64,000 bases of DNA from Microlunatus speluncae (lineage in GTDB: Bacteria > Actinomycetota > Actinomycetes > Propionibacteriales > Propionibacteriaceae). Both the position numbers and the translations under genes were made by a program. The notes below the pieces were generated by a model. It was not told the origin of the DNA. It did no database searches and saw nothing but the letters and a program-made list of their open reading frames with translations. The stretch covers positions 62,001 to 126,000 of the forward strand of contig NZ_VKCZ01000004.1 of NCBI RefSeq assembly GCF_009299835.1. Direction: 5' to 3'. Below, one piece after another: positions 36,478-43,789 of the stretch; position 1 is the first letter of the stretch; each line of letters begins with the position of its first letter.

Positions 36478-37275
36478 TCAGTCGGCCATCCTCATGGCGG
36501 TCAGAATACGCCGCCGACGGAGCTCATCGACCTCGGTTCGGACCAGTGTCCGCACCGGTCGGCCGAGAGCCAGGCTCAGCAGGTGGTCGGCCAGGCCCGG
36601 ATTTCGGGCCAGGACCGGGCCGTGCAGGTTGGTCCCCATCGTCGTCCGGGTGACCGCGCCCTCGGTGCCGTCGCCGCAGTTGCCGTAGCCGACGCTGATC
36701 ATGGCCAGCGGATCAGCGTCGGGGCCCAGATGGATGATGCCGGCATGGTCCTCGTAGCCGGTGATCACCCGCGGATCCGAGGTGGCCTGGTCGGCGTCGA
36801 TCGGGTCGTCGGTCGCCGCCGGCAAGGTCTTGCCGCGGCCGTCGGGCAGCTCGCGGAGTCGCCCCACGACCTCACCCCTGGCCTCGTCGGTGCTCGGCAC
36901 GGTCTCGACGTCGAGCAGCCCGAGTCCGTCGACCCTCGTCCCGTCCGGCGCGGCGAAGGACCGCCCCAACACCTGGTAGCCGCCGCCGGTGGCGAAGACG
37001 ATCGCACCGGCAGCGGCCACCTGCGCGAGTGTGCCGTCGGCGGCCAGCAGATGGGCCGCCGCGACCTGGGCCGGGCCCTCGGCGCCGCCGATCAGATACA
37101 GCCGGCCGTCGTCGGGGATCGGTTGATCATGCTCGACGGTGCGCAGCCGGGGCCGGTGACCCCGCCAGGCCAGCCGTCGGACGAGGGTCTCGGCGTTGCC
37201 GCGGTCGCCCGGGGCCCGGAGCAGGCCGGGATAGACGGCGATGATCTCGACCTGATCGCCGTGCGGTTGGATCAT
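36478..37275 (-). CDS. GatD-like glutamine amidotransferase homologue lacking the nucleophilic cysteine
   Basis: A 265-residue protein of the CobB/GatD GATase family, partner of MurT. It has the correct layout: IIAVYPGLLRAPGDRGNAETLVRRLAWRG (substrate loop), LYLIGGAEGPAQ, and GTNLHGPVLARNPGLADHLL with the conserved His218. The nucleophile position, normally Cys-Gly-Gly-Tyr-Gln, reads FATGGGYQVLG: Gly97 replaces Cys (codon GGC rather than TGC). Glutaminase activity should be absent. The start overlaps the MurT-like stop by 4 bp. Misreading is possible, but the remaining frame is intact. Confidence 0.85.
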   Translation of the reverse strand: MIQPHGDQVEIIAVYPGLLRAPGDRGNAETLVRRLAWRGHRPRLRTVEHDQPIPDDGRLYLIGGAEGPAQVAAAHLLAADGTLAQVAAAGAIVFATGGGYQVLGRSFAAPDGTRVDGLGLLDVETVPSTDEARGEVVGRLRELPDGRGKTLPAATDDPIDADQATSDPRVITGYEDHAGIIHLGPDADPLAMISVGYGNCGDGTEGAVTRTTMGTNLHGPVLARNPGLADHLLSLALGRPVRTLVRTEVDELRRRRILTAMRMAD

Positions 37276-38546
37276 GATCGTCCGCTCAATCGGAGCAGGG
37301 TCCGGAACGCCCCCGGCAGCGCCAGCACGTCGACGCCACCACGGTGGCCGGCGAGAGCGCCGGACAGGTCGGGGACATCACGGCAATCGATCCCGGCGAG
37401 CGCCAGCCGGGCGGTGACATCGGGGGCCCGCGGGCCGGTCGCGATCACCGCTCGGCCGGCCAGGGCTCCGGGGTCACAGTCCCAGCTCCAGGACAGGTCG
37501 GTGTCGTCGGTCGCGATGATCACGGTCGGCTGGTCGATCACCGTCAGCGCGTCGATCCACTCGGCCGGATGCCGGGCCGCGATCAGCCGTGCCTTGGTCT
37601 CGCCGATGGTCACGGTCCCGAACCGGCCCAGCGCATCCCGGGTCTTGCGCATCCCGACGAACACGGTCCCGGCATGGATGCCCAGCGTTTCGGCGGCAGC
37701 CAGGGCGAAGCAGGCCTGGTCGAGGCTCAGCCGTCCCGGCAGCGGCAGACGCGGATCCCAGAACTGCCCGTCGGCGTCGCTGATCTTGCCGTCCTGCACC
37801 CGATAGTCGGGCTCGGGTTGCCGGTAGTCGTGCCGCGGGCAGCGCCAACCGGTCTCGGCGTCGTCGACTCCGGTGAGGATCGAGCCGCAGCCCGGACAGA
37901 GGAGTTGATCATGGTAACCGCGGTCGCCGCGGACCCAGCTGATCCGGCGGGCGGATCCGGCGGCGAGCACGGTCATCGGATCGACGGCGTTGGCGATCAC
38001 TGGCGCGTCGATCCCGCCGATCGCGCGGTGCAGCGCCCGAGCGTGGGCATAGCGGGGATTTGGGGCGGCGCCGGAACTGTCGAACAGCACGATCGCCCGC
38101 GGCAGGTCACCGGTCGCCAGCAGGTCGACCGCATCGCCGGGCCGGGCCGCGACGACGACCAGTTCGGGGACCGTACGGTCGGCGAGCAGCGACAGCACGC
38201 CGTCGGTCCCGTCCTCGGCCCGGGTCTGCGCCAACCGCGTCTCGTGGGTGCCGTGCGAGGCCCGTACCGCCGACACCAGCAGGCTGGACAGCACCGTGGT
38301 GCCGTACTCGCCGACCACCAGCACCCACGGCTGCCGCCGGACGACTCGGGACAGGGCACCGGGATCGACGCGACGGATGACCCGGCCGCGGACCGTCGGC
38401 CCGTCGGACCGGGTGAATCGGGTGGCCGCGGCGGCCAATCGGCCGGCCAGCGTGGCGACCCCGAAACGGGCAAACGAGGACGCAGCGGCCGAGGGCATCC
38501 CCCGATGCGCTGCCTTGGTCCGATTCGAGTCCGGCTCCCCGGGCAT
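37272..38546 (-). CDS. MurT-like Mur ligase homologue with degenerate P-loop
   Basis: A 424-residue protein with MurT architecture: N-terminal helix (FARFGVATLAGRLAAAATR), Mur-ligase middle, a zinc-ribbon-like insert (Cys217, Cys220, Cys236, His239) and a DUF1727 C-terminus ending in DDTDLSWSWDCDPGAL. MurT amidates lipid II glutamate with GatD. The ATP-binding GTNGKTT motif reads GEYGTTV at 79-85, losing the Lys, and the usual NLFRDQLDRYGE segment is LFDSSGAAPNPRYAHA. ATP hydrolysis is unlikely. CACAAT and six bases precede the ATG at 38546. It seems to be a second, diverged MurT. Confidence 0.85.
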   Translation of the reverse strand: MPGEPDSNRTKAAHRGMPSAAASSFARFGVATLAGRLAAAATRFTRSDGPTVRGRVIRRVDPGALSRVVRRQPWVLVVGEYGTTVLSSLLVSAVRASHGTHETRLAQTRAEDGTDGVLSLLADRTVPELVVVAARPGDAVDLLATGDLPRAIVLFDSSGAAPNPRYAHARALHRAIGGIDAPVIANAVDPMTVLAAGSARRISWVRGDRGYHDQLLCPGCGSILTGVDDAETGWRCPRHDYRQPEPDYRVQDGKISDADGQFWDPRLPLPGRLSLDQACFALAAAETLGIHAGTVFVGMRKTRDALGRFGTVTIGETKARLIAARHPAEWIDALTVIDQPTVIIATDDTDLSWSWDCDPGALAGRAVIATGPRAPDVTARLALAGIDCRDVPDLSGALAGHRGGVDVLALPGAFRTLLRLSGRS

Positions 38547-38915
38547 GGGCCCATTGTGGCCGATTCGCGATCCAGCGGGACCGGAAATGCCCAGAACGTC
38601 AGGGAGCAGCGCCGTTGACCGGCCCTTGACCAGGGATGATGTCGCAAAGGAACAAACCGCCCCACCCTCGGGGGAGAGTGGGGCGGCGATACCGGTCCAT
38701 CGGGGGATGAATCGGTCTCTATGGGTACCCGCTGTCACCGTACCGTCGTCGAGGAGCGGGCGGAAAGGGCCTCGCCGGTCAAGTCTCCCTGTTTCGCCCG
38801 CCCGGAAGCCGCATCAGATTGTCAACAAATCGGCACCGGACCGGTCTGTCGGTAACAACCGCGGCCAGGCCGGACAATACGCGGACAGAGACATCACCAC
38901 CTGGAGGGTCCGCCG
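38547..38915. other. Intergenic region between the MurT-like gene and the sigma factor, with leftward hairpin
   Basis: No protein-coding gene is convincing here. The region carries the leaderless promoter of the MurT-like gene at its left edge, the hairpin at 38657, a stretch of mixed sequence with TTGACA on the minus strand around 38818, and a strong ribosome site (GGAGGG, 38903) for the sigma factor at its right edge. The position of the leftward terminator suggests a small transcript ending at about 38650. Confidence 0.5.
38657..38686 (-). terminator. Rho-independent-type hairpin on the minus strand
   Basis: CCGCCCCAC and GTGGGGCGG form a perfect 9-bp stem; on the minus strand the stem is followed by TTTGTTCCTTT, an acceptable terminator tract. 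No annotated minus-strand gene ends here; the nearest leftward gene (MurT-like) starts after it. It is thus a terminator without an evident upstream gene. Confidence 0.6.
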
Positions 38916-39449
38916 TTGTGCTCGTCCCCAGACGTTGGCCCGGCGCCGGTTCGGCGCCCGGGCACGGCTGAACGACGGCTCGAAGCGGCCTTCCGTGATC
39001 ATGGAGACGCCGTGTACGCCTACGTCCGCTACCGGATCGGCAACGCAGCCGCCGAGGAGATCGTCGCGGACACCTACGTCGCCGCTTGGCGCCGGCTGGA
39101 CCGGCTGACCGACCCGCTGCTGTCCTGGCTGCTCGGCACCGCGCGCAAGCTGGTCGGCAACGAGTTGCGCCGGCAGCGACGGTCGGGGGAGCTGCGTCGC
39201 CGGCTGGCCGCGGAACGGAAGCCGCCGCTCGGCGAACCGCCGGTCGATGATCAACTTCGGATCGCGATCGACTCGTTGCGGCCCCATGATCAAGACGTGT
39301 TGATCATGACCTATTGGTACGACCTCGAGCCCGGTCAGGCAGCGGCGGCCCTGGGCTGCTCACCGGTTGCCTACCGGGTGCGGCTGCACCGGGCCCGGGA
39401 ACGGCTCCGGGCCGTCCTGGAACGACGCGACCGGCAGGGGGAGCGATGA
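38916..39449 (+). CDS. ECF-type RNA polymerase sigma factor
   Basis: A 177-residue sigma-70 family protein with regions 2 (AFRDHGDAVYAYVRYRIGNAAAEEIVADTYVAAWRRLDRL) and 4 (LRPHDQDVLIMTYWYDLEPGQAAAALGCSPVAYRVRLHRARERLRA). It starts with TTG at 38916, eight bases after GGAGGG; no ATG or GTG upstream is in frame. ATGA overlap with the next gene means coupled translation. The following membrane protein occupies the place where an anti-sigma factor is often found, although no zinc-binding HxxxCxxC motif is present. The stress signal is unknown. Confidence 0.9.
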   Translation: MCSSPDVGPAPVRRPGTAERRLEAAFRDHGDAVYAYVRYRIGNAAAEEIVADTYVAAWRRLDRLTDPLLSWLLGTARKLVGNELRRQRRSGELRRRLAAERKPPLGEPPVDDQLRIAIDSLRPHDQDVLIMTYWYDLEPGQAAAALGCSPVAYRVRLHRARERLRAVLERRDRQGER

Positions 39450-40177
39450 GCGACGACGGCGGACCCGCGGTGCGATCGCTGCGCCCCGCGGACGGTTGGG
39501 CGGCCGGCCACGGCGGACGCCGCACCTGGGCCGGGATCGAGTCCCGGATCGCGGCAGCCGCGCCGGAGGTGCGGCCTCCGTTGATCACCCGAAGGCGGGC
39601 GCTGATCGGCGGTGCCGTCGTGGCCGGCGGCGGCGTGGCCGCGGCCGTGCTGCCGGTGCTGACCCTGCAGAATCGGCCGGACTCGCCCGACCTGTTCGCC
39701 CGGTTGCCGGCCGACCCGGCCCTGGCCCGGCTGCGCTACCGGACGCTGACCGAGCTGACCCGGGCGTCCAAGACGATCGTCCGGGCCCGGGTGAGGTCCG
39801 CCGAGCGGCTGGGTTCGCTCTCCGATCAGGACGGGGGTCAGGCCGACCTGATCGGGTTGAGGCTCGACCCGACCAAGATCATCGGAGCCGCACCGCAGGA
39901 TCCGTGGGTGGTGCAGTTCCGGGCTCCGGCCGACACCGATCCGTTGCCGGTGCCCACGGCCGACGGCGTCTGGTTCCTCGGCTTCCCGACGTCCATGGCC
40001 GATGCCGATCCGGGCGCCATCGTCGGGGAGTGGCTCACCAATGATCAAGGCCTGTTCCTGGCCGAGGCCGGTCGGCTCCGCAACCCGATCGGACCGACCG
40101 GTGATCCCTTGATCACCGAGCTGTCCGCGCTGCCCACCCTGGACGAACTGATCGATCGGGTCGAACAAGCCCGCTGA
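39446..40177 (+). CDS. Membrane-anchored hypothetical protein coupled to the sigma factor
   Basis: A 243-residue protein with a cytoplasmic N-terminus of about 50 residues, a basic ITRRRALIGG turn, one membrane helix (GAVVAGGGVAAAVLPVLTL) and an extracytoplasmic domain (TIVRARVRSAERLG, IIGAAPQDPWVVQFRAP). The ATG overlaps the sigma factor stop. Topology resembles that of one-helix anti-sigma factors, but the N-terminal part has no zinc-binding motif. The outer domain has the same kind of plan as the next lipoprotein. An anti-sigma role is inference from position only. Confidence 0.78.
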   Translation: MSDDGGPAVRSLRPADGWAAGHGGRRTWAGIESRIAAAAPEVRPPLITRRRALIGGAVVAGGGVAAAVLPVLTLQNRPDSPDLFARLPADPALARLRYRTLTELTRASKTIVRARVRSAERLGSLSDQDGGQADLIGLRLDPTKIIGAAPQDPWVVQFRAPADTDPLPVPTADGVWFLGFPTSMADADPGAIVGEWLTNDQGLFLAEAGRLRNPIGPTGDPLITELSALPTLDELIDRVEQAR

Positions 40178-40190
40178 ACGGAGACCGAAG

Positions 40191-40832
40191 ATGATCATCC
40201 GCCACCTGACCGTGACGGTCGGCGCTGCTGTCCTGCTGCTGCTCGCCGGCTGCGGCGGGACACCGGCGACATCGCTCGCCACCCCGGCCCCGCCGCGACC
40301 ACCGGTGGACTCGGCTCAGCCCTTCGTGGAGTTGTTGATCAGGGACGGTGGGATCGTCGACTATCAGCCGGACGCCGATCCGGCCGAGGCGCTGGACGGT
40401 GCCGCCCACGTCTTCGCCGGGACGGTCGTCGGCCTGGCCGGATTCACCGAACCCGTGTCCGACGGCGGCCGGTCCGCGGAGCGGTATGTCGTGCTGGAGG
40501 TCCAGGTGCTCGAGGTGATCAAGGGTGATCCCGGCGATCCGGCGTACATCGGGATCCCGGCCAGCTCGGCGATCAACCAGACCACGGTGCGAGCGACGAT
40601 CCCGTACGGCGCCAAGATCGCCGTCCGGACCATGGCCGACACCGCGGATTCCGACCCGGGAGCGGCGCCGGCCACGCAGACGATCCTGCCCGTCCTGATC
40701 GAGGGGCTGTTCCTCCAAGGCACCAAGGACAAGGCGATCGTCGGCGGACATATGGGCGAAGCCTCGTGCCCGCAGTGGCTGAAGACCTGCACCGTCGACG
40801 CCTACGCGGACGCGATGATGGCGGCGCGCTGA
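40191..40832 (+). CDS. Putative lipoprotein downstream of the sigma factor
   Basis: A 213-residue protein with a short signal peptide and lipobox (VLLLLAGCGG, Cys near 21), a Pro/Thr-rich tether, and a beta-rich outer domain (HVFAGTVVGLAGF, VVLEVQVLEVIKGDPGDPAYIG, ILPVLIEGLFLQG). The pattern VEVLEVIKG followed by a strand and a Gly/Val-rich segment also occurs, weakly, in the neighbouring membrane protein. Third gene of the sigma factor operon, ended by the strong hairpin at 40850. Confidence 0.82.
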   Translation: MIIRHLTVTVGAAVLLLLAGCGGTPATSLATPAPPRPPVDSAQPFVELLIRDGGIVDYQPDADPAEALDGAAHVFAGTVVGLAGFTEPVSDGGRSAERYVVLEVQVLEVIKGDPGDPAYIGIPASSAINQTTVRATIPYGAKIAVRTMADTADSDPGAAPATQTILPVLIEGLFLQGTKDKAIVGGHMGEASCPQWLKTCTVDAYADAMMAAR

Positions 40833-40849
40833 GGTCCTGGACAGGGAAA

Positions 40850-40879
40850 GAGCCCCGGACCCAGGCGGGTCCGGGGCTC
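40850..40879 (+). terminator. Strong intrinsic-type terminator after the sigma factor operon
   Basis: GAGCCCCGGACCC and GGGTCCGGGGCTC form a perfect 13-bp stem with a 4-base loop 18 bp after the lipoprotein stop, followed by ACTGTTGATCTT. It is symmetrical enough to serve the convergent gene ending at 40895 too. Confidence 0.9.
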
Positions 40880-40894
40880 ACTGTTGATCTTGGA

Positions 40895-41251
40895 TCAGGG
40901 CTCGCAGACGCCTGACGGGGTGTCCTGGTAGGACTCGTCGACCATGTGCCAGGCGACCTTGTTCTTGACGATCCGCTGCGGCAGCTGGTCCGACGGCACG
41001 TACGCCGGCAGGTCCCTCACCGCACCCTGGATTGCCCAGGACGCGGCGTCACCGCCCTCGGGGCGCCGCAGCCACTCGTAGTGGATGTGGTCCAGCTGGG
41101 CGATCCGGTACTCGTAGCCCGCCTCCAGCGTCGCCGGCTCGGCTTCGGGCTGGCGGGTTCCGGCGTTCGGAACGTTCATCGCCCGGACGATCAGGTCGGT
41201 TGCGACCCACTCGTCGCCGCGCTTCTCGGTCGGGAAGATTGGTGCATCCAT
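40895..41251 (-). CDS. Hypothetical protein co-encoded with a GntR regulator
   Basis: A 118-residue soluble protein, unrecognised. It starts MDAPIFPTEKRGDEWVATDLIVRAMNVPNAG and contains IHYEWLRRPEGGDAASWAIQGAVRDLP. There is no signal peptide or membrane segment. It begins 3 bp after the stop of the GntR gene, so the two are one transcript. Context (GntR, small open frames, rnpB edge) suggests a remnant of an integrated element; this is inference. Confidence 0.72.
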   Translation of the reverse strand: MDAPIFPTEKRGDEWVATDLIVRAMNVPNAGTRQPEAEPATLEAGYEYRIAQLDHIHYEWLRRPEGGDAASWAIQGAVRDLPAYVPSDQLPQRIVKNKVAWHMVDESYQDTPSGVCEP

Positions 41252-41254
41252 CTC

Positions 41255-42004
41255 TCAGTTACCTCCATCGAAGGGGTAGTGCTCAACGATCATGTTGCGG
41301 TCCGCCGGCAGCAATTCCGTCGTGTCTCGGACCGCTTGATCCCCCGAGTAGGCAGTGTCAGTGCAGATGATCATGGCCGCTCCTGCGCCCATGGCCAGCA
41401 TGTTTTGCTCCTCCCGCGTGGCGAATCGGGCCGAGACCTCGAACCGCCACCTCTCTTCCTTCAGCCCCGCAGTCTCGAGCGCCACCATGGTGCCGGTCGG
41501 GATGTCCCGCGGGCTGTCGAGTTTGGCCTTCTGGGCGACGTCCAGCGGGTAGCAGGACTCCTCCACAGACCACGGCGTCCCATCGATCCGCCGCAGTAGC
41601 CGGCGCACCACGATCAGAGCCTCTGGCTCGATCTCCAGCCGGGCCGCCACTGATGCTGGGGCCGGCACGATGCGCATGTCGAAGTCGCTGGACGGTTCGC
41701 CGATCAGCTTGGCCCGCTCGGACCACTCCTGGAAGAACGGCGTCACGTGCACCGGGTGGGGCAGGACGGCGAGCTTCCGGACGAAGATGCCTTCGCGACC
41801 GCGGGAGACCAGGATGCCCTCGGCGACCAGCTCGCCGACGGCGCTGCGGATCGTCTCCCGTGAGACGGAGTAGATCCTTTCGAGCTCGGTGTGGCTCGGC
41901 AGCTGGGCATCGCGGGTCAACTCGGTGCCGCCCACAGGACGGCCGTTCATGATGGCCGACCGCAGGTCGTCAGCGATCTCGCGATACCTCGACACGTTCG
42001 TCAT
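41255..42004 (-). CDS. GntR/HutC family regulator with UTRA domain
   Basis: A 249-residue regulator. The winged helix-turn-helix (LPSHTELERIYSVSRETIRSAVGELVAEGILVSRGREGIFV) is GntR type, and residues 90-249 form a UTRA ligand domain. The closest functional analogues are KorSA/TraR-like repressors of actinomycete integrative elements and conjugative plasmids. A perfect 14-bp palindrome in the divergent intergenic region (42057-42070) is its likely operator. It would control itself, the gene at 40895 and the divergent small gene. Confidence 0.9.
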   Translation of the reverse strand: MTNVSRYREIADDLRSAIMNGRPVGGTELTRDAQLPSHTELERIYSVSRETIRSAVGELVAEGILVSRGREGIFVRKLAVLPHPVHVTPFFQEWSERAKLIGEPSSDFDMRIVPAPASVAARLEIEPEALIVVRRLLRRIDGTPWSVEESCYPLDVAQKAKLDSPRDIPTGTMVALETAGLKEERWRFEVSARFATREEQNMLAMGAGAAMIICTDTAYSGDQAVRDTTELLPADRNMIVEHYPFDGGN

Positions 42005-42056
42005 GGTAGCCCAGCGGGGATGTGCTGGTTGTCCCGGTTCGTGCTACTCATGCTTG

Positions 42057-42070
42057 ACGTACTAGTACGT
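42057..42070. promoter_or_regulatory. GntR-type operator palindrome
   Basis: ACGTACTAGTACGT is a perfect palindrome of 14 bp, centred on ACTAGT, between the GntR gene and the divergent small gene. HutC-subfamily regulators of integrative elements bind sites containing TACTAGTA. TTGACG overlaps its left end and may be a -35 element for the rightward gene. Confidence 0.75.
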
Positions 42071-42172
42071 GATGGCGCAAGGTGGATCTCGGCAGGTCGG
42101 GGCGCCGTCGGTTCCCTAGACCTCGACGCCTTGGCCTCGCCTCCAGCACTAGCGGATGGAGGCAGGACCCCC

Positions 42173-42385
42173 ATGACGGTCATAGACCAGGACGAAGATC
42201 GACGGGTGCTCGTGTGGTTCGAGGAGCACCTGCTCAGGGCCTATCGGGCCGAGCCGTCCGCGGCGATGGAGTACGCCAAGGCGGTCGGTCGGCACTTTCC
42301 CGGGCTGATCGTGACGGTCGACAAGGAAGCGGTCGACGGCCTGGTGCAGTTGCCGTGCGAGCAACTGTGGACGCTGACGCCGTGA
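42173..42385 (+). CDS. Small hypothetical protein divergent from GntR
   Basis: A 70-residue protein: MTVIDQDEDRRVLVWFEEHLLRAYRAEPSAAMEYAKAVGRHFPGLIVTVDKEAVDGLVQLPCEQLWTLTP. It is likely mostly helical. GGAGG sits about 12 bp before the ATG. No homologue is recognised. It ends 18 bp from the 3' end of rnpB. Position next to a GntR-controlled palindrome suggests it is a repressed gene of an element, perhaps regulatory. Confidence 0.65.
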   Translation: MTVIDQDEDRRVLVWFEEHLLRAYRAEPSAAMEYAKAVGRHFPGLIVTVDKEAVDGLVQLPCEQLWTLTP

Positions 42386-42403
42386 TCAACGTGTGGAGCT
42401 AAG

Positions 42404-42801
42404 GGACGAGCCGGTCGATAAGCCGGATTCTGTTCGTACTGCGAACAGCACGCGACGATCATCCATCTGCGACCGCTGTTGCCAGCGGCCTGGTGCGACC
42501 TACCCGGAGACTCGGGCGAGCAGCCCTCGGGCGTCTCCGCAGATGTGCCGAGGCACATCCTCTTGATCTTGCTCCAGGTGGGGTTTACCGAGCCACCCCA
42601 GTCACCTGGGGTGCTGGTGGTCTCTTACACCACCGTTTCACCCTTACCTCCGCCCGGCGGACCGGGCGAGGGCGGTTTGTTCTCTGTGGCACTTTCCCGC
42701 GGGTTGCCCCGGGTGGGCGTTACCCACCACCCTGCTCTGTGGAGTCCGGACTTTCCTCGGCAGCACCGAGGTGCTGCCGCGATCGTCTGACCGGCTCGTC
42801 C
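42404..42801 (-). ncRNA. rnpB: RNase P RNA
   Basis: The minus strand carries the catalytic RNA of RNase P (type A), about 398 nucleotides. Helix P1 is explicit: GACCGGCTCGTCC (42789-42801) pairs with GGACGAGCCGGTC (42404-42416). Conserved segments include GAGGAAAGTCCGGACTCCAC near the 5' end, ACAGAGAACAAACCGCC, and GGTAAGGGTGAAACGGTG. Apparent open frames inside this region are not genes. It ends next to a GntR-controlled segment. Confidence 0.97.
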
Positions 42802-42836
42802 ACCGGACATGGTAGACCCGGCCGGCGGTTCGGGCC

Positions 42837-43679
42837 TCACGGCAGGGTCAGGATCTCCGCTCCCGTGGTGGTGACGGCAAGGGTGTGCTCGAACTGGGCG
42901 CAGCGACTGCCGTCGACCGTGACCGCGGTCCAGTCGTCGTCCCACAGGTCGGTTTCGCCGCTGCCCAGGGTGAGCATCGGCTCGATGGTGAACGTCATCC
43001 CCGGCTCGATCACGGTGTCGTAGTAGGGGTCGTCGTAGTGCGGGATGGTCAGGCCGGAATGGAACACCGTGTGCACCCCGTGGCCGTTGTAGTCGCTGAC
43101 AACGCCGTAGCCGAACCGCTTCGCGTAGCTGGAGATCACGTGGCCGATCACGTTGATCCGGCGGCCCGGCTTCACCGCGGCGACGCCACGCCGTAGCGCC
43201 TCGGCAGTGCGTTCACTGAGCAGCCGGGACTCCTCGTCCAGCGTGCCGGCGCCGAAGGTGCCGCAGTTGTCGCCGTGCACGCCGCCGATGAAGGCGGTGA
43301 TGTCGATCTTGACCAGATCGCCGTCCTCGAGCGGCCGGGCGTCCGGGATGCCGTGGCAGATCACCTCGTTGACCGACGTGCACAGCGACTTCGGGAAGCC
43401 GCGATAGCCGAGCGTGGAGGGATAGGCGCCATGATCGAGCAGGAACTCGTGCCCGATCGCGTCCAGATCATCGGTGCTGACGCCAGGCTGTACGGCCGCG
43501 CCGACGGCCTGCAGGGCCTGGGCGGCGATCCGGCCGGCGATCCGCATCCGCTCGATCGTCTCTTCGGTCTGCACGTGCCCGCCGTGGTGCGAGCTCGGCT
43601 CCCGCCGTCCGACGTACTCCGGGCGCGGGATGCGGGCCGGGACCGGGCGCGGCGGGGAGATGGTGGCGGGCTTGATCAT
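42837..43679 (-). CDS. map: Methionine aminopeptidase, type Ic
   Basis: A 280-residue metalloprotease removing initiator methionine. The N-terminal 40 residues carry a Pro-rich SH3-binding-like motif ([17 protein letters not shown]), diagnostic of actinobacterial MetAP1c, probably for ribosome docking. The catalytic domain shows [23 protein letters not shown] (two Asp ligands), [18 protein letters not shown] and QFEHTLAVT. The ATG at 43679 follows GAGGTG. It is transcribed leftward ahead of rnpB. Confidence 0.96.
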   Translation of the reverse strand: MIKPATISPPRPVPARIPRPEYVGRREPSSHHGGHVQTEETIERMRIAGRIAAQALQAVGAAVQPGVSTDDLDAIGHEFLLDHGAYPSTLGYRGFPKSLCTSVNEVICHGIPDARPLEDGDLVKIDITAFIGGVHGDNCGTFGAGTLDEESRLLSERTAEALRRGVAAVKPGRRINVIGHVISSYAKRFGYGVVSDYNGHGVHTVFHSGLTIPHYDDPYYDTVIEPGMTFTIEPMLTLGSGETDLWDDDWTAVTVDGSRCAQFEHTLAVTTTGAEILTLP

Positions 43680-43758
43680 GGCACCTCGGCTGGGGCTGGA
43701 TTTCGGGCACCGTCAATCTATGTCGCTCCGTGGACCGGCCGCCAATGACGTACGGAAT

Positions 43759-43777
43759 CTAGGTTAGCCTCTCCTTA
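43759..43777. promoter_or_regulatory. IdeR/DtxR-type iron box
   Basis: CTAGGTTAGCCTCTCCTTA matches the consensus TTAGGTTAGSCTAACCTAA at 15 of 19 positions, including the AGGTTAG half-site. It lies 12 bp upstream of the siderophore-binding protein ATG. Iron-loaded IdeR/DtxR would repress the gene when iron is plentiful. Confidence 0.88.
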
Positions 43778-43789
43778 CTCAGGGAGAGG

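Noticed and set aside
38640..38700. 6C-type actinobacterial RNA motif.
   Set aside because: Only one hairpin with five consecutive C is present, not the two C-rich stem-loops of that RNA.
42493..43023. Open frames across the RNase P RNA region.
   Set aside because: The DNA folds as RNase P RNA with a perfect P1 helix and conserved core; the frames have no start context.
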